Source: Termitomyces sp. T153 (taxonomy: Eukaryota; Basidiomycota; Agaricomycetes; Agaricales; Lyophyllaceae). Taken from it: a DNA stretch of 64,000 bases. The position numbers and the translations under genes are program-made. The number at the start of each line of letters is the position of its first letter. The stretch's first letter is position 1. Under the pieces are notes generated by a model. The model made no database searches and was not told the DNA's origin. It saw only the letters and a program-made list of their open reading frames with translations. Where the stretch lies: the NCBI GenBank assembly GCA_018296165.2, contig JACKQL020000003.1:806001-870000 (forward strand). The letters are read 5' to 3'. Below are positions 10,510 through 21,960 of the stretch, in pieces.

Positions 10510-12980
10510 ACTACTGGTGCCAAGGTGGTCTGTGCAGATGAATGGGCCCTCTGAGATGGAATTCTGACCTTCTGAGATTGTATCTATGTCCCCAACATTC
10601 TGGAGCTCTGTTGGAGAATTGTGGAGCAGCACCACAACTCCCACATCACAGGGCACCCTGGACAGTGGAAGACACTGGAGCTAGTATTGTGGAACTACTG
10701 GTGGCCCCAGATGTCCCAGTATATTGGATCCTACACTAGTACATGTGATTTCTGCCTCCAGACCAAGCCCCAATGCCAACTCCCCTATGGACAGTAACAC
10801 TCACTGCTTGTGCCCATGGAATGATGGAGCATGGCTTCCATGGACTTCATTGTAGAGCTCTCTGACACCCATGGTTACAATGTGGTGGTAGACCTGTATG
10901 GCAAGCGAGCACACTTCATTCTGATCCACACTACCTGCTCTGCCATGGGTGCCACAAACCTGTCCTGGAGGAATGTCTGGGAGCTCCACAGCCTCTCTGA
11001 CACCTACATCTCTAATTGGGGACCACAATTTGTGGTGGAGTTCACCAGGAAGCTCTACCAACTGCTTAGAGTGAAGTTCCACACCTCCACCACCTACCAC
11101 CTGCAGTCCAATGGCCAGACCAAATGCATAAACTAGGAGTTAGAGCAGTACCTCTGCCTCTTTTGCAATGAGCACCAGGATGACTGGGACAAACTCCTCC
11201 CTGATGCTGAGTTCCAATACAACAACCATGTTCATGCATTCACCCAGTTCTCCTCATTCTTCCTTGACATGGGACAGCATCTGCACATGGGTTTTGAACC
11301 CCAGGCCTGACCCTCAGAGAATAAGGCAGTAAACAAATTTGTGAACTGGATGAGGAGGTCACAGGAGGAGGCCCAAGCAGTGCTGGCAAAGGCAAAGGAT
11401 GACATGGTGCAATACTATGACGATGGGAGGACCCCAGAGCACAAATATCAGCCCAGAGATCAAGTCTACCTAGATGCCTCTGACATTACAACTACCTGGC
11501 CCTTGAAAAAGCTGTCACACCATCAATTGGAACCATTTACAGTGGAACAACAGGTAGGACCCTTGGCCTATTGACTCCAGCTCCCTGCAGGGATGCACCA
11601 GCTTCATCCAGTGTTCAACATGGTCAAACTAACTCCAGCCCCTAAGGATCCTATTCCAGGGCATTGTCTGCCACCTCTGCCACCTTCCATGGTAGTCAAC
11701 AACAATAAGGAATACAAGGTGGAGGAAATCCTGGATAGCTGTTTATTCTGGAGACAATGACAGTACAAGGTGAAGTGGAAAGGCTATAGAATTGAGGATA
11801 TCTCCTGGGAGCCATGGGAGAACATGCATGCTCCCAGACTCATCAAGAAGTTCCACTGGAGACTGTCACGACCCGCTCCCTAGACACTGCTCCCAACCCC
11901 TCCTGATTTCCTGTCTAACTCCCCTGAACCCTGCCCACACTTTTGTGCCCACACTGAATAACTCCGATGCTTCTCCAGCAAACCCCGACGGCAACTCCAA
12001 CACCCTCTCCATAGCCATCAACAGTCCCCCTGAAACCTTTCCCCACCGTTCCTGGCCATGTCATACGTTCCCGACCCCCTACCCTAGTTTACCTGACCCA
12101 TCCCGGAGTATCATGACATCCTCAGAGCAGCCGCGCCCCCAACCGATCCCATCAGAATACCACTGCGGCCTGACCTTAGATTGTACCCAACACCTGTCAA
12201 CTCCACACAGCTCCGTTGACTCCCGCCACCATATCTGCCGCCCTCCGAGGTACCCAGTAGTCGGTATATAAGTCATAGAATAACTCCTCAAACTTTAGTC
12301 TTGATATTACATTTACCAGTTTCCTATGTTTTGTCTCTCGTCTCGTCTCTGTTTCTGTTTTTAAGTTTCAAATCTATCTTTTTCCTCAGTCTTGTCTTGT
12401 CTCCATCTTGTCTCGACTGTACATATTTCCTTTGTTCTTCTAAGTCCCTCCTGCTCTCTACATCAGTACGAACTCCGCGCATGCGCCACGACCCAAACAT
12501 TCTTATGACAACTCCGACCCTCGCTTCCCACTCAGCCCCGGGACCCATCAAGCCCTGGTAATCCCCTATCCAACTCCGGCCCTGCCCCCATCACCCAAGA
12601 AGCCTCCGCTTACCCCGCAATCTATTTGCACACCCACAAACTAGCCCTGACACCCGCCCTGGGTCAACACCCAGTACCTTCAGTCTTAGACTCCTCCAGA
12701 CCATTCAGGACTTGCTCAGGCCACTTTCCCTAGGACCCCCTCGCAAGCCTTCCCCACCTCCGCTCCAACTCCGGACGCCTGGTTATAAGCGCAGGACATC
12801 ACGTCCACCTAGTAAGGACTCGCCAGTGTACTGAGCCTCCGTCGTCAGCGGAACCTGACAGAGACATCCAGATGCCCTGTGTATCATATGAGGAATCTAC
12901 CCTATCTTACCAGTGGACTGAGCAATCAGGGACTTCTTTTACCCCACATGTCAAGGTGCCACATGCTAGAGGGGGGGTGA
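10510..12980 (+). mobile_element. Decayed Ty3/Gypsy chromovirus: integrase plus chromodomain (Gypsy-A)
   Basis: Translating through stops gives the integrase zinc finger (HITGHPGQWKTLELVLWNYW ... CDFCLQTK, about 10640-10780). The integrase core follows: SMDFIVEL, KRAHFILIHTT, NWGPQFVVEF, LQSNGQTKCIN (10835-11135). Next are LEQYLCLFCNEHQDDWDKLL, PSENKAVNKFVNWM, HPVFNMVKLTPAPKDPIPG and a chromodomain, YKVEEILDSCLFW ... QYKVKWKGYRIEDISWEPWE (11715-11820). It ends in a polypurine tract at about 12969-12978. Many Arg positions of active relatives are Cys, Gln, His, Trp or stop here, as expected from CpG loss in CGN codons. It is interrupted by a solo LTR at 11864-12860 and is followed by its own 3' LTR at 12981. 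The 10200-10510 stretch is also CpG-poor and probably belongs to it. It is non-functional. Confidence 0.85.
11864..12860 (+). mobile_element. Solo LTR, 997 bp, CpG-rich, with 5-bp TSD GAGAC
   Basis: It begins TGTCACGACC and ends GGAACCTGACA, the TG...CA form of LTRs. It is flanked by GAGAC at 11859-11863 and 12861-12865. There is a TATATAAG box at 12265-12272 and a long pyrimidine-rich downstream stretch, consistent with a promoter-bearing LTR. It sits inside the CpG-poor Gypsy-A element but is itself CpG-rich, so it is younger. No internal region remains, so LTR-LTR recombination is likely. A CpG-poor relative lies on the minus strand at 19219-20267. Confidence 0.85.
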
Positions 12981-13349
12981 TGTCAGAGAACTTCCATTTC
13001 CAACCTCTATGACTGGTTCCAGCACCTCCACAGCTTGTTTGATGTCTCCAGGGCTCTTTCTAGAACCTCAGAGATCTTTGGAGAACTGCAGAGTTCTCTG
13101 TATTACCTCAGCAATCATTGTCCTAGGGTTAGGAGCAGCTCTGGTCTTCTGTACAGTAGTTTCTACACCTCTGCCACCCACTGATGTGCCATGCTGAGCA
13201 GTGGGGATCCTGAGACTTGTTTTCTTCAGATTCCCCTCTGCTAGGTGATTAGTTACTGATTATATCATTGTCTACTCTGCTATTATATTTCAGATTCCCC
13301 TCTGCTAGCTGCATGACTCTGATCTGCCACTCCAGAGGTTGCCCTTACA
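12981..13349 (+). repeat. Ty3/Gypsy LTR (369 bp) after Gypsy-A polypurine tract
   Basis: It starts TGTCAGAG just after the polypurine run GGGGGGGTGA and ends CCCTTACA. The inner stretch CAGATTCCCCTCTGCTAG occurs twice. Its end (CTCCAGAGGTTGCCCTTACA) matches the ends of the minus-strand Gypsy LTRs at 52640-53196 and 55828-56995 and the plus copy ending near 55013. If the neighbouring block is turned back, this LTR also leads directly into a Gypsy gag. Confidence 0.75.
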
Positions 13350-13355
13350 GGCAAG

Positions 13356-15560
13356 TTGTTGGCCACTTGGGAGCAGGGGAAATTCATTAGAACTAGTTTG
13401 GTTAGTTCAAATGGAGAGTTATGCTGCTAGGACCAATTGAAGCTGCCTTGAGCATGCTCCATCATGTCAACCAGAATCCTGTGTGCCTCCTTGAGAGACT
13501 GTGCAATAGCAAGAAACATTGTGTCATTGACAAAACCAATTGATATTTCAGAGGCGCTATTAGGATGGACTGTCAGTAGTAGGGGAGCATTGTATAAGGC
13601 ATAGAAAATCATGGACAGTGGGCAACCTTGAGTTGTCCCATTGCTGATTGATAGCCAGTCCAACCAATAGTTGTTGAAGCACAGGCAAGTTTGCCTGCTT
13701 AAGAGCATATGCTGCACCAGATCTGTGTAATATGTAGGCAGTCTTTTCTCCCTCATGTTGTGGATCAATTTGTCTGGCACTGTATTGGGGAAGGCTCCCT
13801 GGACATCCAGGAACAATGCTGCCATGACTTTACCTGATCTCCATACATTCCTGATTTTGTGAGTTATTAGGTGCATTGCATCTGTTGTGTTTCTTCAAGG
13901 CTGCCTGCCAAACTGACCCAGGAAAAGAAGTCCACATTTCTCTGCCATAAAGGAGATGTCCACTGCAACTAGGGTTGAAAGCAACTTCCCTATCATATTG
14001 AGCAGACCTATGGGACAGTAGGCATTTGTGACCTTGTACAAAGGCTTTCTGGGTTCATGGAGAACCAGCATTATTGATTCCAACCATTCAGCATGGTACA
14101 TGTCCAGGTCAAAGACCACACAAAAGATATAGTCAAGGTAGTTAGTTAGGATTGGAGTGCACTGTTTTAGTACTATATTTGGGATGTCATTGGGCCCTGG
14201 AGCTTTGAGGGGGTGGAGGCCCCTTATGGCCTCATTTATCTATTCATGTAAGAAGTGAGCAGGGTCTGAGAGTGGCTCTGGGTAAGTGGTAAGGGGGATT
14301 TGGAGGGAGAGTGAAGGGGGAGAAAAGAAAGATTTTGCCAGGATGCTTGCTTTGCTTGCATTGGCCAAGGCCAGGGCAGAGCCAGGTGCATTTGGATCCT
14401 TCAAATCTGGCACCCTTTCACATATGAAGTCTGTCAGTTCAGAGACTATGTAATTGTTTGTGAGGTAGATTTGCCTCATGCTGATATTCTCCAGCCAATC
14501 CTTCCAATGATCCTCCCTAGCACTCTGGATGGCCTTTGCCATCTCATGAGACAGTTGGGATGCCTCCTCTCTGGCTGGATGATTAGATATATTATGGAAC
14601 TTGTATGCCTCATTGGCAGCTCAGCACCTCTGGGCCTTGAGCCTTCTGAGGTCTTTATTCCACCATCTCTTTGTAAAGGGACAAGGCTTTCTTGTCAGGA
14701 CTATGTTCTTGATTGCAATTACTTCCTGGATGATCTTGGTGAGGTCAGTAACTGTGCTGTGGAAATCTTCCTCTGAGAAGATGGGTTGTGCTAGTAGGCA
14801 GTTGGCTGTCCACTCCTTGAGAGCATTTTTAAATGCCTCCCAATCCACCTCCCTGAAGTTTTTTGAAGGAGGGGGTGAGACTGCAGCATGGGGAACTCAA
14901 TCTCTGTGATGATGGGGAGATGGTCAGTAATGGATGGGCAAAGCAAGGTCACAACTCTGCAAGAGATGATTGGTGAGGCCTCAGAGTACAAGCACCAGAC
15001 ATTGTCAGGGTGGGTCCATCTGCCTGCAGCAGTTTCCAGGGTCGGGAGGTTGAGTGGCAGGGCCAACTCCATGTCAAAGCTTTCTAGCAGGTCCAACAGA
15101 GGTTGGATGTGTTCCAGAGTGCCGTTGAGATGGTGGTTGTTGATGGATTCCCATAAAGGGTGGTGTTGGTTAAAGTTGCCTAGCCAGAGCATGTGGTCAG
15201 ATGGTGAGGGTCAGGCCAGAGGGAGGGAATGGGCAAGGTAGAGAGCTAGAGCTGTTAGTGAGTTGTTGTATTTACATGCATTGTAGATGCTGAAGATTGA
15301 GACCTCTCCATGCTCACTTGTAGAGCAGATAGTGGCCACATCTGTTGAAGGGATCATTAGCACTGTATAGGCATCTGTTGGTATGTTAGCATTGATTAGC
15401 AATATTAAGCAAGAGTGGGAACTTCCATCTCTGTAGTGGTCCATAGTATATATGACCCTCCAGTGGTGAGAGGCTTTTGTGTTGCCCAATCAGTCAAGGA
15501 ACAGCTCCTGAATAACAAGCACATTCCATTCTGTTGGGCATGCAGTGTTAAGCATTGCTG
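13356..15560 (-). mobile_element. LINE-A ORF2 remnant: endonuclease and reverse transcriptase
   Basis: The minus strand encodes an apurinic-type endonuclease with MLWLGNFNQHHPLWE (consensus GDFNxHHPLW) and PSITDHLPIITE (15190-14900). The reverse transcriptase follows: LKAPGPNDIPN, YCPIGLLNMIGK, AALFLDVQGAFPNT, ISNGTTQGCPLS, the catalytic box GFVNDTMFLA (13520-13550), and HNSPFELTKLVLMNFP near 13400. The catalytic pair is Asn-Asp instead of Asp-Asp, and the endonuclease Asp before FN is Asn. Several in-frame stops are present, so it is dead. The frame breaks off abruptly at about 13356-13385, where Gypsy LTR sequence begins. The missing RNase H end appears to be at 24339-25410 on the other strand. 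The layout resembles agaricomycete Tad1-like LINEs. Confidence 0.85.
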
Positions 15561-15793
15561 CTTAGGCCACATCCAACTTGTGGATATTTTGTTGCTATAT
15601 GCATATCATGTTTGGGAGTTTGATGTGTCTCTAATCATTTGTGAGTGATTGAGGTGTCATCCACAGTCTAAGCTTTTTGAGTGGATCATGTGGTGAATCC
15701 AAATTTGTCAAGGTTGCTAAGACAATTGGGGACCCTGCTTCTGGGCTCACCTGAGGGTGGGGGATGCTGCTCACCTGACACTGCAGGTCCCAT

Positions 15794-17463
15794 CTATTGA
15801 GAGGGGTTGGGCATCCTATTGACAGGCCCCTCTGGGGAGGGAGGTTGGGATGGCAGAGTTGTCTGTGGGTGCTTTGGGGGGGTTGCTGCCCAAGTCAAGG
15901 GGTCCTCTGTAGGGAAGTATGGCATGTGGTTTTTGGGCAAGCATATGTCTAATTTATTGCATAGTTTCCTGAACATTGGGCACAAGCAATCTGTGCTGCT
16001 GTGAGTAGAGTTTGGGCTGCAGGTGACACATCTGAAGCATAATGCTTTGCAGTCCTATGTTAGATGGTTCATCTCTGAGCAGTTTGCACACCAGCCCTCA
16101 TCCTTGCACTCACTTCATGCATATGTGACTGTACTTCTGGTAGTTGTTGCATCTGATTGGTTCCTTTAGGTCTTTCCAGATAACTACCTGCCTGCCTCCA
16201 ACAAAGATAAATTTCCTAATTAAGTCATTTGCTATTCCTGGATCACTGCATATTATTCTGAGGGTGGCCACTGATTGCCATAGAGAACACAGTTTCTGGC
16301 ACTTTAGCCAAGATGCTTCAACTATAGAGCTCCTAGGGAGGCAGTGTTCATCCTCAATCATCTCAAGGTCAGCCTTGTTACCAGGGTTGAATCAACTAAG
16401 GCAAGGAACAAAGCAAGTGATGAGAGCACAGGACTTTGGGCATACGGCCTTAGAGTAGCCAAAGACATCCTCTAGGGCTGCTCATTCCCTGTCAGCATGC
16501 TCACAGAACCTCTATGCAGACTCAGCAGTGTCAAACTCCAGGAGGCATGCATTGTGTTTGGTCAATCTCATTCCAATGACTCTTGTTGTAATGAGGGAGG
16601 GGATCACCTTGCTGTTTTCAACTCCAGCTTGTGGGGACCTTTTGGCATTGAGCTTTGCCAAAATGCCATTTAGGTGTTCCCAAAGCCTTACTGTCCCCTC
16701 TGTCAAGAAGTCCTTTGGAGCATTGTCATCTTCTTTGTTGATCAGGACTAGCACCATTCTCACATTCTGAATGATTCTTTGTCTGATGCTGGCCTGCTCT
16801 TTATCTGTCAGGTCAGTAGGCATACTGGTCCAAGTTGGTGGTCAGGGGTGGGATTCTGAGTGCTGAGGCCCAGTGCCACCATACTGAATTTGACCATTGA
16901 GGCCCAGGACTGTGGGCTGGTTTGAAACTTCTGTGCTTCTAGGGGAGAGGCCTTTGCTAGGGTGAATATTGTGCTATTGAGCAATTGCAAGACTTCTTTA
17001 AGGATCACTGTAGTACATGTCAGGGTTAGTATGATTTCAGTGTGGATTGGATTGCCCACCATAATGAAGAGTTTAGTTTTTCTGCAATGATCTTGAGGTG
17101 TTTGGAAGCCTTAACTGCTACTGCCTCCACCAGAATATCCAATATGTTATCTGTCACATTGGCCTCTAAGAGGAAGGCTATGGCTATGGCCACAGTTTTC
17201 AGCTCTGATAGTTTTGGGATTAGTGAGGTGGTGACCAGTATATTGGCTAACTTTGTTTGGTTGTATAGTTGAGCTGCTAGGATCCAGCCTTTGGATTCAA
17301 GCCATTTGCAGGCATCACCTAGCATTTTGACCAGGCTGGAGTCAACTGCCAAAAGGGATTTGAGGTCAGTGTGGGTCAGAAGTGATTGGGCACATTCCAG
17401 GGTCCTGGAAGAATTGGCACTGCCTGGCATGCTGGCTGACAATGTCCTCCTTGCAGAAGACAT
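15794..17463 (-). mobile_element. LINE-A ORF1 remnant (gag-like, with zinc knuckle)
   Basis: The minus strand begins near 17463 with MSSARRTLSASMPGSA and a long helical stretch (LLEANVTDNILDILVEAV). Near 16,200 comes a nucleic-acid-binding part, KEPIRCNNYQKYSHICMK, a degenerate zinc knuckle of the form CxxCxKYGHI. It ends MCPMFRKLCNKLDICLPKNH and MPYFPTEDPLTWAATPPKHP (15,985-15,860), a signature I associate with ORF1 of agaricomycete Tad1-like LINEs. It is split by stops and frameshifts. The start of ORF1 lies just inside the LINE 5' end at about 17631, where the LINE joins a Copia LTR. Confidence 0.75.
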
Positions 17464-17631
17464 GGTATGGGTGTGAGGGGGGAGGAAGGGGAAGAGAACT
17501 GATGAGGGTGGGGGAGTTGGCCCTGGAAATGGGATGGAGAGGGTATGCTGTTTTTGTATGTTTGCTGCCTATAGTCCAAAACTTACCAGGACCCTAGAAG
17601 GAGTGATGGAAGTTAGAGATCAAGGAGTGTT

Positions 17632-17885
17632 GTCTTGTATACTTGACTCATATTGAGCCTACCTAGAACACACAAGTAAGTAATGTGACTAGGTAGAACT
17701 GTTAGTATAAGTTTGTTATTTTAGGTATGTATGGTATCCTGCATAGGTTTATATATCTATTGTAATGCATATCAGAGTAGAGGAAATTAGTATTGTATGA
17801 TGAATAAGGAGAAATATAGGAAATTGAGTTGTCCCTTGTTGGGCATCAAATAAGCAATGCTTCCAGTGTCCAGCAGCACTTAACA
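17632..17885 (-). repeat. 5' part of the Copia-B 5' LTR, cut by LINE-A
   Basis: On the minus strand this reads TGTTAAGTGCTGCTGG and continues collinearly with the 3' LTR at 30310-30652 up to GTATACAAGAC, where LINE-A begins. The remaining end of the LTR is at 25411-25468 on the plus strand. The 5 bases before the LTR (minus-strand TGCAT, 17886-17890) equal the 5 bases after the 3' LTR (30653-30657), marking the original insertion site. Confidence 0.85.
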
Positions 17886-19218
17886 ATGCACTCCCCATTT
17901 GCATACTTGTGATATGTCAAGTTTGCATCCTGTTGCCATCTGATATGGTGTTGTGTTGTCAGGAATAGCACAAGTTGGTGTCTGGTTTTATAGCAAGACC
18001 ATATGGCATTTAGCCTCTTCCTAGAGGTATTTAGGGAGACCTGATGCAATCATCATGGTGCATGCACCCTCAACAATGGTATGATTTGCACATTTGGTGA
18101 TGCCATTGGACTGGGGGGAATGATGCACAGTGAGATCATACACTATACTGGCAGCATCTTAGTGAGCTTTTATTTCTGTGCTCAACAACTCACTGCCATA
18201 CATTTTGATGTTTGCACCACAGTGGACTTTAACCCATGCTTCATAATCACAGTAAGCCTTCAATGCATCAGACTTGCATACAAGAAATGTGATGTGTTCC
18301 TTGCAAGTGTATAGGTCAATGTTTATGTATGAGTAAGTGTTTCCACCAAGTAACTTGACTTGTGCAGGACCCAATCTCCAATCATTTTCTCCCTATAGTG
18401 AGTGTATTTAGTCTCACTTTTCTTTGGGAAAAGGCCGACATTGTGCCTTTCCTTTGACACACACTTCACAGAACTCAGGTTTGGATGTCATGTTGAGTTT
18501 GACACCAGTAATAATCCCAAGGCAGACCACCTCATGTAAGTCTTTGTGATTTATATGCTCCATTTGATGGTGGAGCTTGTTAATTGAGATATACTTTGAT
18601 GTGAGAATTGCAACATGATTTTGGGAGGGTGTAATTGAACCATCAGCATGATATGGTTTGCAGATTGTGGAGACATGACCAATGACATGGCATTGTGGTT
18701 TTGGACTTTTGATGACACACATTCTATCCTCAATGAGGAGAGAGCAACTGGCATGATCAAGACACAATACAGATACCAGCATAAAGGCCATAGTTGGTGT
18801 GTAATAAGCTCTTTTGAGAAGGATTGGGACTGATCTTTCTCCTGTCCTCATGAGGAAGCAGATTTGCAGATCTCCTCTACTAAGAGCACTAAAAATGCAT
18901 CTGTCAGCTGTGTAGACTGGTTCAGGATTAATTTCCTTATTGTTTTTGAATTTTTTGTGTGACAGTGAAAAATGGCTGCTAGCACCACAGTCAATGATGA
19001 TGCCAGCAGATGGAGATGCAGCATGGGCTTTGTGGCTGTATCCAGATGTAACAGCAAGTGCAACATTGTTTTTTGTATCATCATCAGGAATGTTGATAGC
19101 AAGAGAGGTGAGGAAAGCATAGTTTTCTTCCTTTTCCTCATTTTTGGCATCATTTTCTGACTTACTTTTGTTGTCCTTGTCCTTCCCTTTTCCTTTATGT
19201 TTCTTCAGCCACCATTTG
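17886..19218 (-). mobile_element. Copia-A protease and integrase remnant
   Basis: On the minus strand, after a solo LTR, the older Copia element continues with a protease-like IIIDCGASSHFSLSHKKFKN, then TADRCIFSALSRGDL and a GAG-pre-integrase segment (INKLHHQMEHINHKDLHEVV, FCEVCVKGKAQCRPFPK). Integrase pieces follow: KMIGDWVLHKSS, TCKEHITFLVCKSDALKAY and SPQSNGITKCANHTIVEGA. It ends MATGCKLDISQVCKWGVH at the Copia-B LTR. The frame is interrupted by stops. The missing continuation (GVHAYIKLHNASKLDPK) is found at 30653 on the plus strand, which identifies Copia-A as the element Copia-B jumped into. Confidence 0.82.
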
Positions 19219-20267
19219 TGTTAGGTTCCACTAACCATGGGGACTCAGCTCAACTAGGTGAGTCTTTACTAGGCAGATGTGATGTCCTGCACTTACAGCC
19301 TAGTGCTCCAGGGTGGTCTGGACTTCAGATACTTGCAAGGATAAGCCAAGAGGAGTAGTCCAAGCAAGTCTGGAGTGGTCTGAGGAAGTTTCAGACTAGG
19401 TACAATAAGGGTTGGGCTTGGAGTGCATCAGGCACAAGTCCATGGGCAAATATACAGACTGTGGGGCAAGTGGTGGCTACACAAGTAATGGGAGCAGGGC
19501 CAGAGATTGATGGGGGATCAATTAATGATGATGGGTCCCAGAGCCAAGTGTAGAACAAGGCCTGGAGTTAATTATGAATGTTGGAGTGTCATAACTTATG
19601 TGCAGAGTTTGTAACAGTGTTAGAGTGTAAGGAACTTAGGCAACAATAAAGGAAACAGAGGTAGACAAGGCAAGACAGAGTTAAGACAAGACAGAGACAA
19701 AAATGAGATAGATTGAGAGAGACATGAGACTAGAGACAGAAACAGAGACAAAACATAACAAGAAACAGGTAAGCACAGGTAATATCAAGACTAGTGTAGT
19801 GGATGCTGCTGTATGACTTATATACTAACTACTGGACCTCCTCCAGGGATTGAGGGTGAAACAGCAGGGTTTGTCAGAGCTGCATGGAGTTGATGGGTGT
19901 CAGTTCTGATCAGGTGGTAGGCCACATTGATGTTCTGATGGAAACTGATGGGAACATGGTCTTCCCTGTAGCCATCAGGAAGTTCTGGAGGGGTCAGGTA
20001 AGTCAAGAGAACAAGCTAGAGATGTGTGCCTGGGTCAGGAGAGATGTTAGAGGGGCCCAGGAGCTTGGAGGAGGAGAAGGGGGAATGATGGGGCCTGCAG
20101 AGAACATGTCAGAGTTTGCCAGGAGATCATTGGGGTTTGCTGGAGAAGTGTTGCAGTTAGCTGAAGCAGGTGCCATGAGTGAGCAAAGATTGGGGTGAGT
20201 CAAGGGGATGTTGGGGGGGACTCTGCAGAAGTGGGGTGGCTTGGGAAGAGGTCTGGAGGTCTTGACA
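19219..20267 (-). mobile_element. Solo LTR, CpG-poor relative of the 11864-12860 LTR
   Basis: The minus strand starts TGTCAAGACC and ends GTGGAACCTAACA. The TATA region (TATATAAGTCATA, box at 19817-19824), the downstream TCTTGATATTAC and the end region GCAGGACATCAC all line up with the CpG-rich copy at 11864-12860. CG in that copy is often CA or TG here. It lies within the Copia-A gag-protease region. The flanking 5-mers (minus strand CAACC and CAAAT) agree only in part, so the duplication has decayed. Confidence 0.75.
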
Positions 20268-21420
20268 GGTTGGGTGCTTTGCTGATCATGCCACCACCTT
20301 CCTCAAAAGATTTTTCCTTGGTATACCCATCCTTGTTGCAGTTATTGCAGTGTCATTTATTCTTGTCCTTCAACTTGGATTTCCCCTTTCCACTTCATGT
20401 CTTTGTGATTGCTGTGAGCCTTTGCATGTGCAGCAATCATTGCTTCATGCTGGCAGTTGATGTTTGTTTTGATTGCAGTACTATTTGCCTCCTCATTGAG
20501 ATGCCAGATAAGATCCTGACTTCAAACTGGCTTTCTAGAGGTGCATGTGGATGGTGTGAGTGTTGTGAATAATGGTTTTTTTTTTGGGGCAAGAGATAGT
20601 GATGTATGGATGTAACTTATAAATGACATGTCAGACAAGGGACAACCAATTTCAGCAAGGTGCTCTTTGATTACAACCATGTTAGTGGGGTGTGTATGCA
20701 TGTCAATTTCACTATCTTCAACAAAGTGGGTGTTTTGCAGTTGGGCAAGAAGATCAGTTTTGGACATGGCTCCTTTGCTGCCATGAATCAATGCAAGTTT
20801 CTTCCAGATTGTGGCAGCAGTGGGTTCATCCTTGACTTGGTGAAAATTAGACTGATCAACCATGCTGTATATTATCTTGTGGACCTGAGCCTTTTTCTGC
20901 AACCATTCCTCCATGAAATCCTCAATCTCATCAACCTGATCATTGTATAATGGAGCCGAGGAGTTGTCATCACAATAGAAAGATCCCTTGCACTCAACAA
21001 GCACAATCAGCTTATGTGTGGTACCTGTAAGGTGTCTCCAAAGCTTCTTTGATGTTATGGCATTTGTGATGTGTTCCTGGTATGTAGGCCAGTTCAAACC
21101 ATCAGCCACAAGCTTTGGGACTGTCAACTTTGTTGATAACATATCATAGGTAATGTTGGGGCCCATAACCTAATGAGGTTGAACTGGTCTCAAAGGATTT
21201 TGGATAACTGTAGTAACTGTAGTAACAGAGAGAGAACCTCAGTGGTTGAGAAAACACTGTAATATATTGGATGTATCTACCTATAGTAACAGAGAGAGAC
21301 TACAGATCATGAGTAATATATCAAGTATAATATAGAGATTGACTTACACCTCAGTGGTTGGGAAAACACTGTGGTATGAGAAGTAACAAAAGATTAAAAA
21401 CATACAATTGACCAAATTAG
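20268..21420 (-). mobile_element. Copia-A gag and upstream leader/LTR remnant
   Basis: A 214-residue open frame (21166-20522) reads KLTVPKLVADGLNWPTYQEH, MVDQSNFHQVKDEPTAATIW and MSKTDLLAQLQNTHFVED. This is the UBN2-type Copia gag pattern (choose a substrate, fuse, divide, count residues ending in LxxLxxxxF). A zinc-knuckle remnant (HCNNCNKDGYTKEKSF) follows at about 20310-20360. Upstream, 21170-21420 contains two copies of ACCTCAGTGGTTG (21236 and 21348), each followed by AAAACACTGT, plus repeated AGTAACAGAGAGAG. This may be the Copia-A 5' LTR or leader; its ends are not clear. Confidence 0.7.
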
Positions 21421-21487
21421 GAAATAGTCAACTGTTGTACTCAACAGGTGAAGTGTGTGAGGATGGATGGAGGGAGGAAGTTTGTGA

Positions 21488-21960
21488 ATGACCTCTGGGA
21501 TGGCTACTGCCAGAAGTGCAGCATATGCCATGAGACTACCTCCCCACTCCTTGTCTGCAAATGGGGTCGTGGAGTACAGGAACCAGAAAATACTGGACCT
21601 GGCCCAGAGCATGCTCAGTGACTCTTGCCTGCCAGCACATTACCAGGGAGAGGCTACTTCCACTGCAGTCCATGTGCTGGATCTTGTGCTGAGCTCACAA
21701 CACTCAGAGAAGACACCTTTTGAAATCTGCACTGGCAAAAAGCCCAATGTATCCTACCTGCATCCTTTTGGGTGTGCCACATATGCCAAGGTTCTAAAAG
21801 AGGATGGTAGGAGCAAGCTTGATATGGTGGAAGCAAGCTTGATGTGTGGTCAGTGAAGTGCATACTGGTGGGATACCTTGGAAAAGGCAACTACAAGCTT
21901 CTTGAGTGGTCCACAAGGCAGATCTTTAGGTCTTGAGATGTTGTGTTGGTGAACCAGATG
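21488..21960 (+). mobile_element. Ty1/Copia integrase C-terminal fragment (Copia-C)
   Basis: The plus strand reads SANGVVEYRNQKILDLAQSM, HYQGEATSTAVHVLDLV, KTPFEICTGKKPNVSYLHPF and GCATYAKVLKEDGRSKLD. This is the end of a Copia integrase core and its GKKP/LHPFGC segment. It is a fragment only: no protease or reverse transcriptase is attached in this orientation. It abuts the minus-strand Gypsy-B pol and therefore is a separate insertion or a rearranged piece. Confidence 0.75.
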
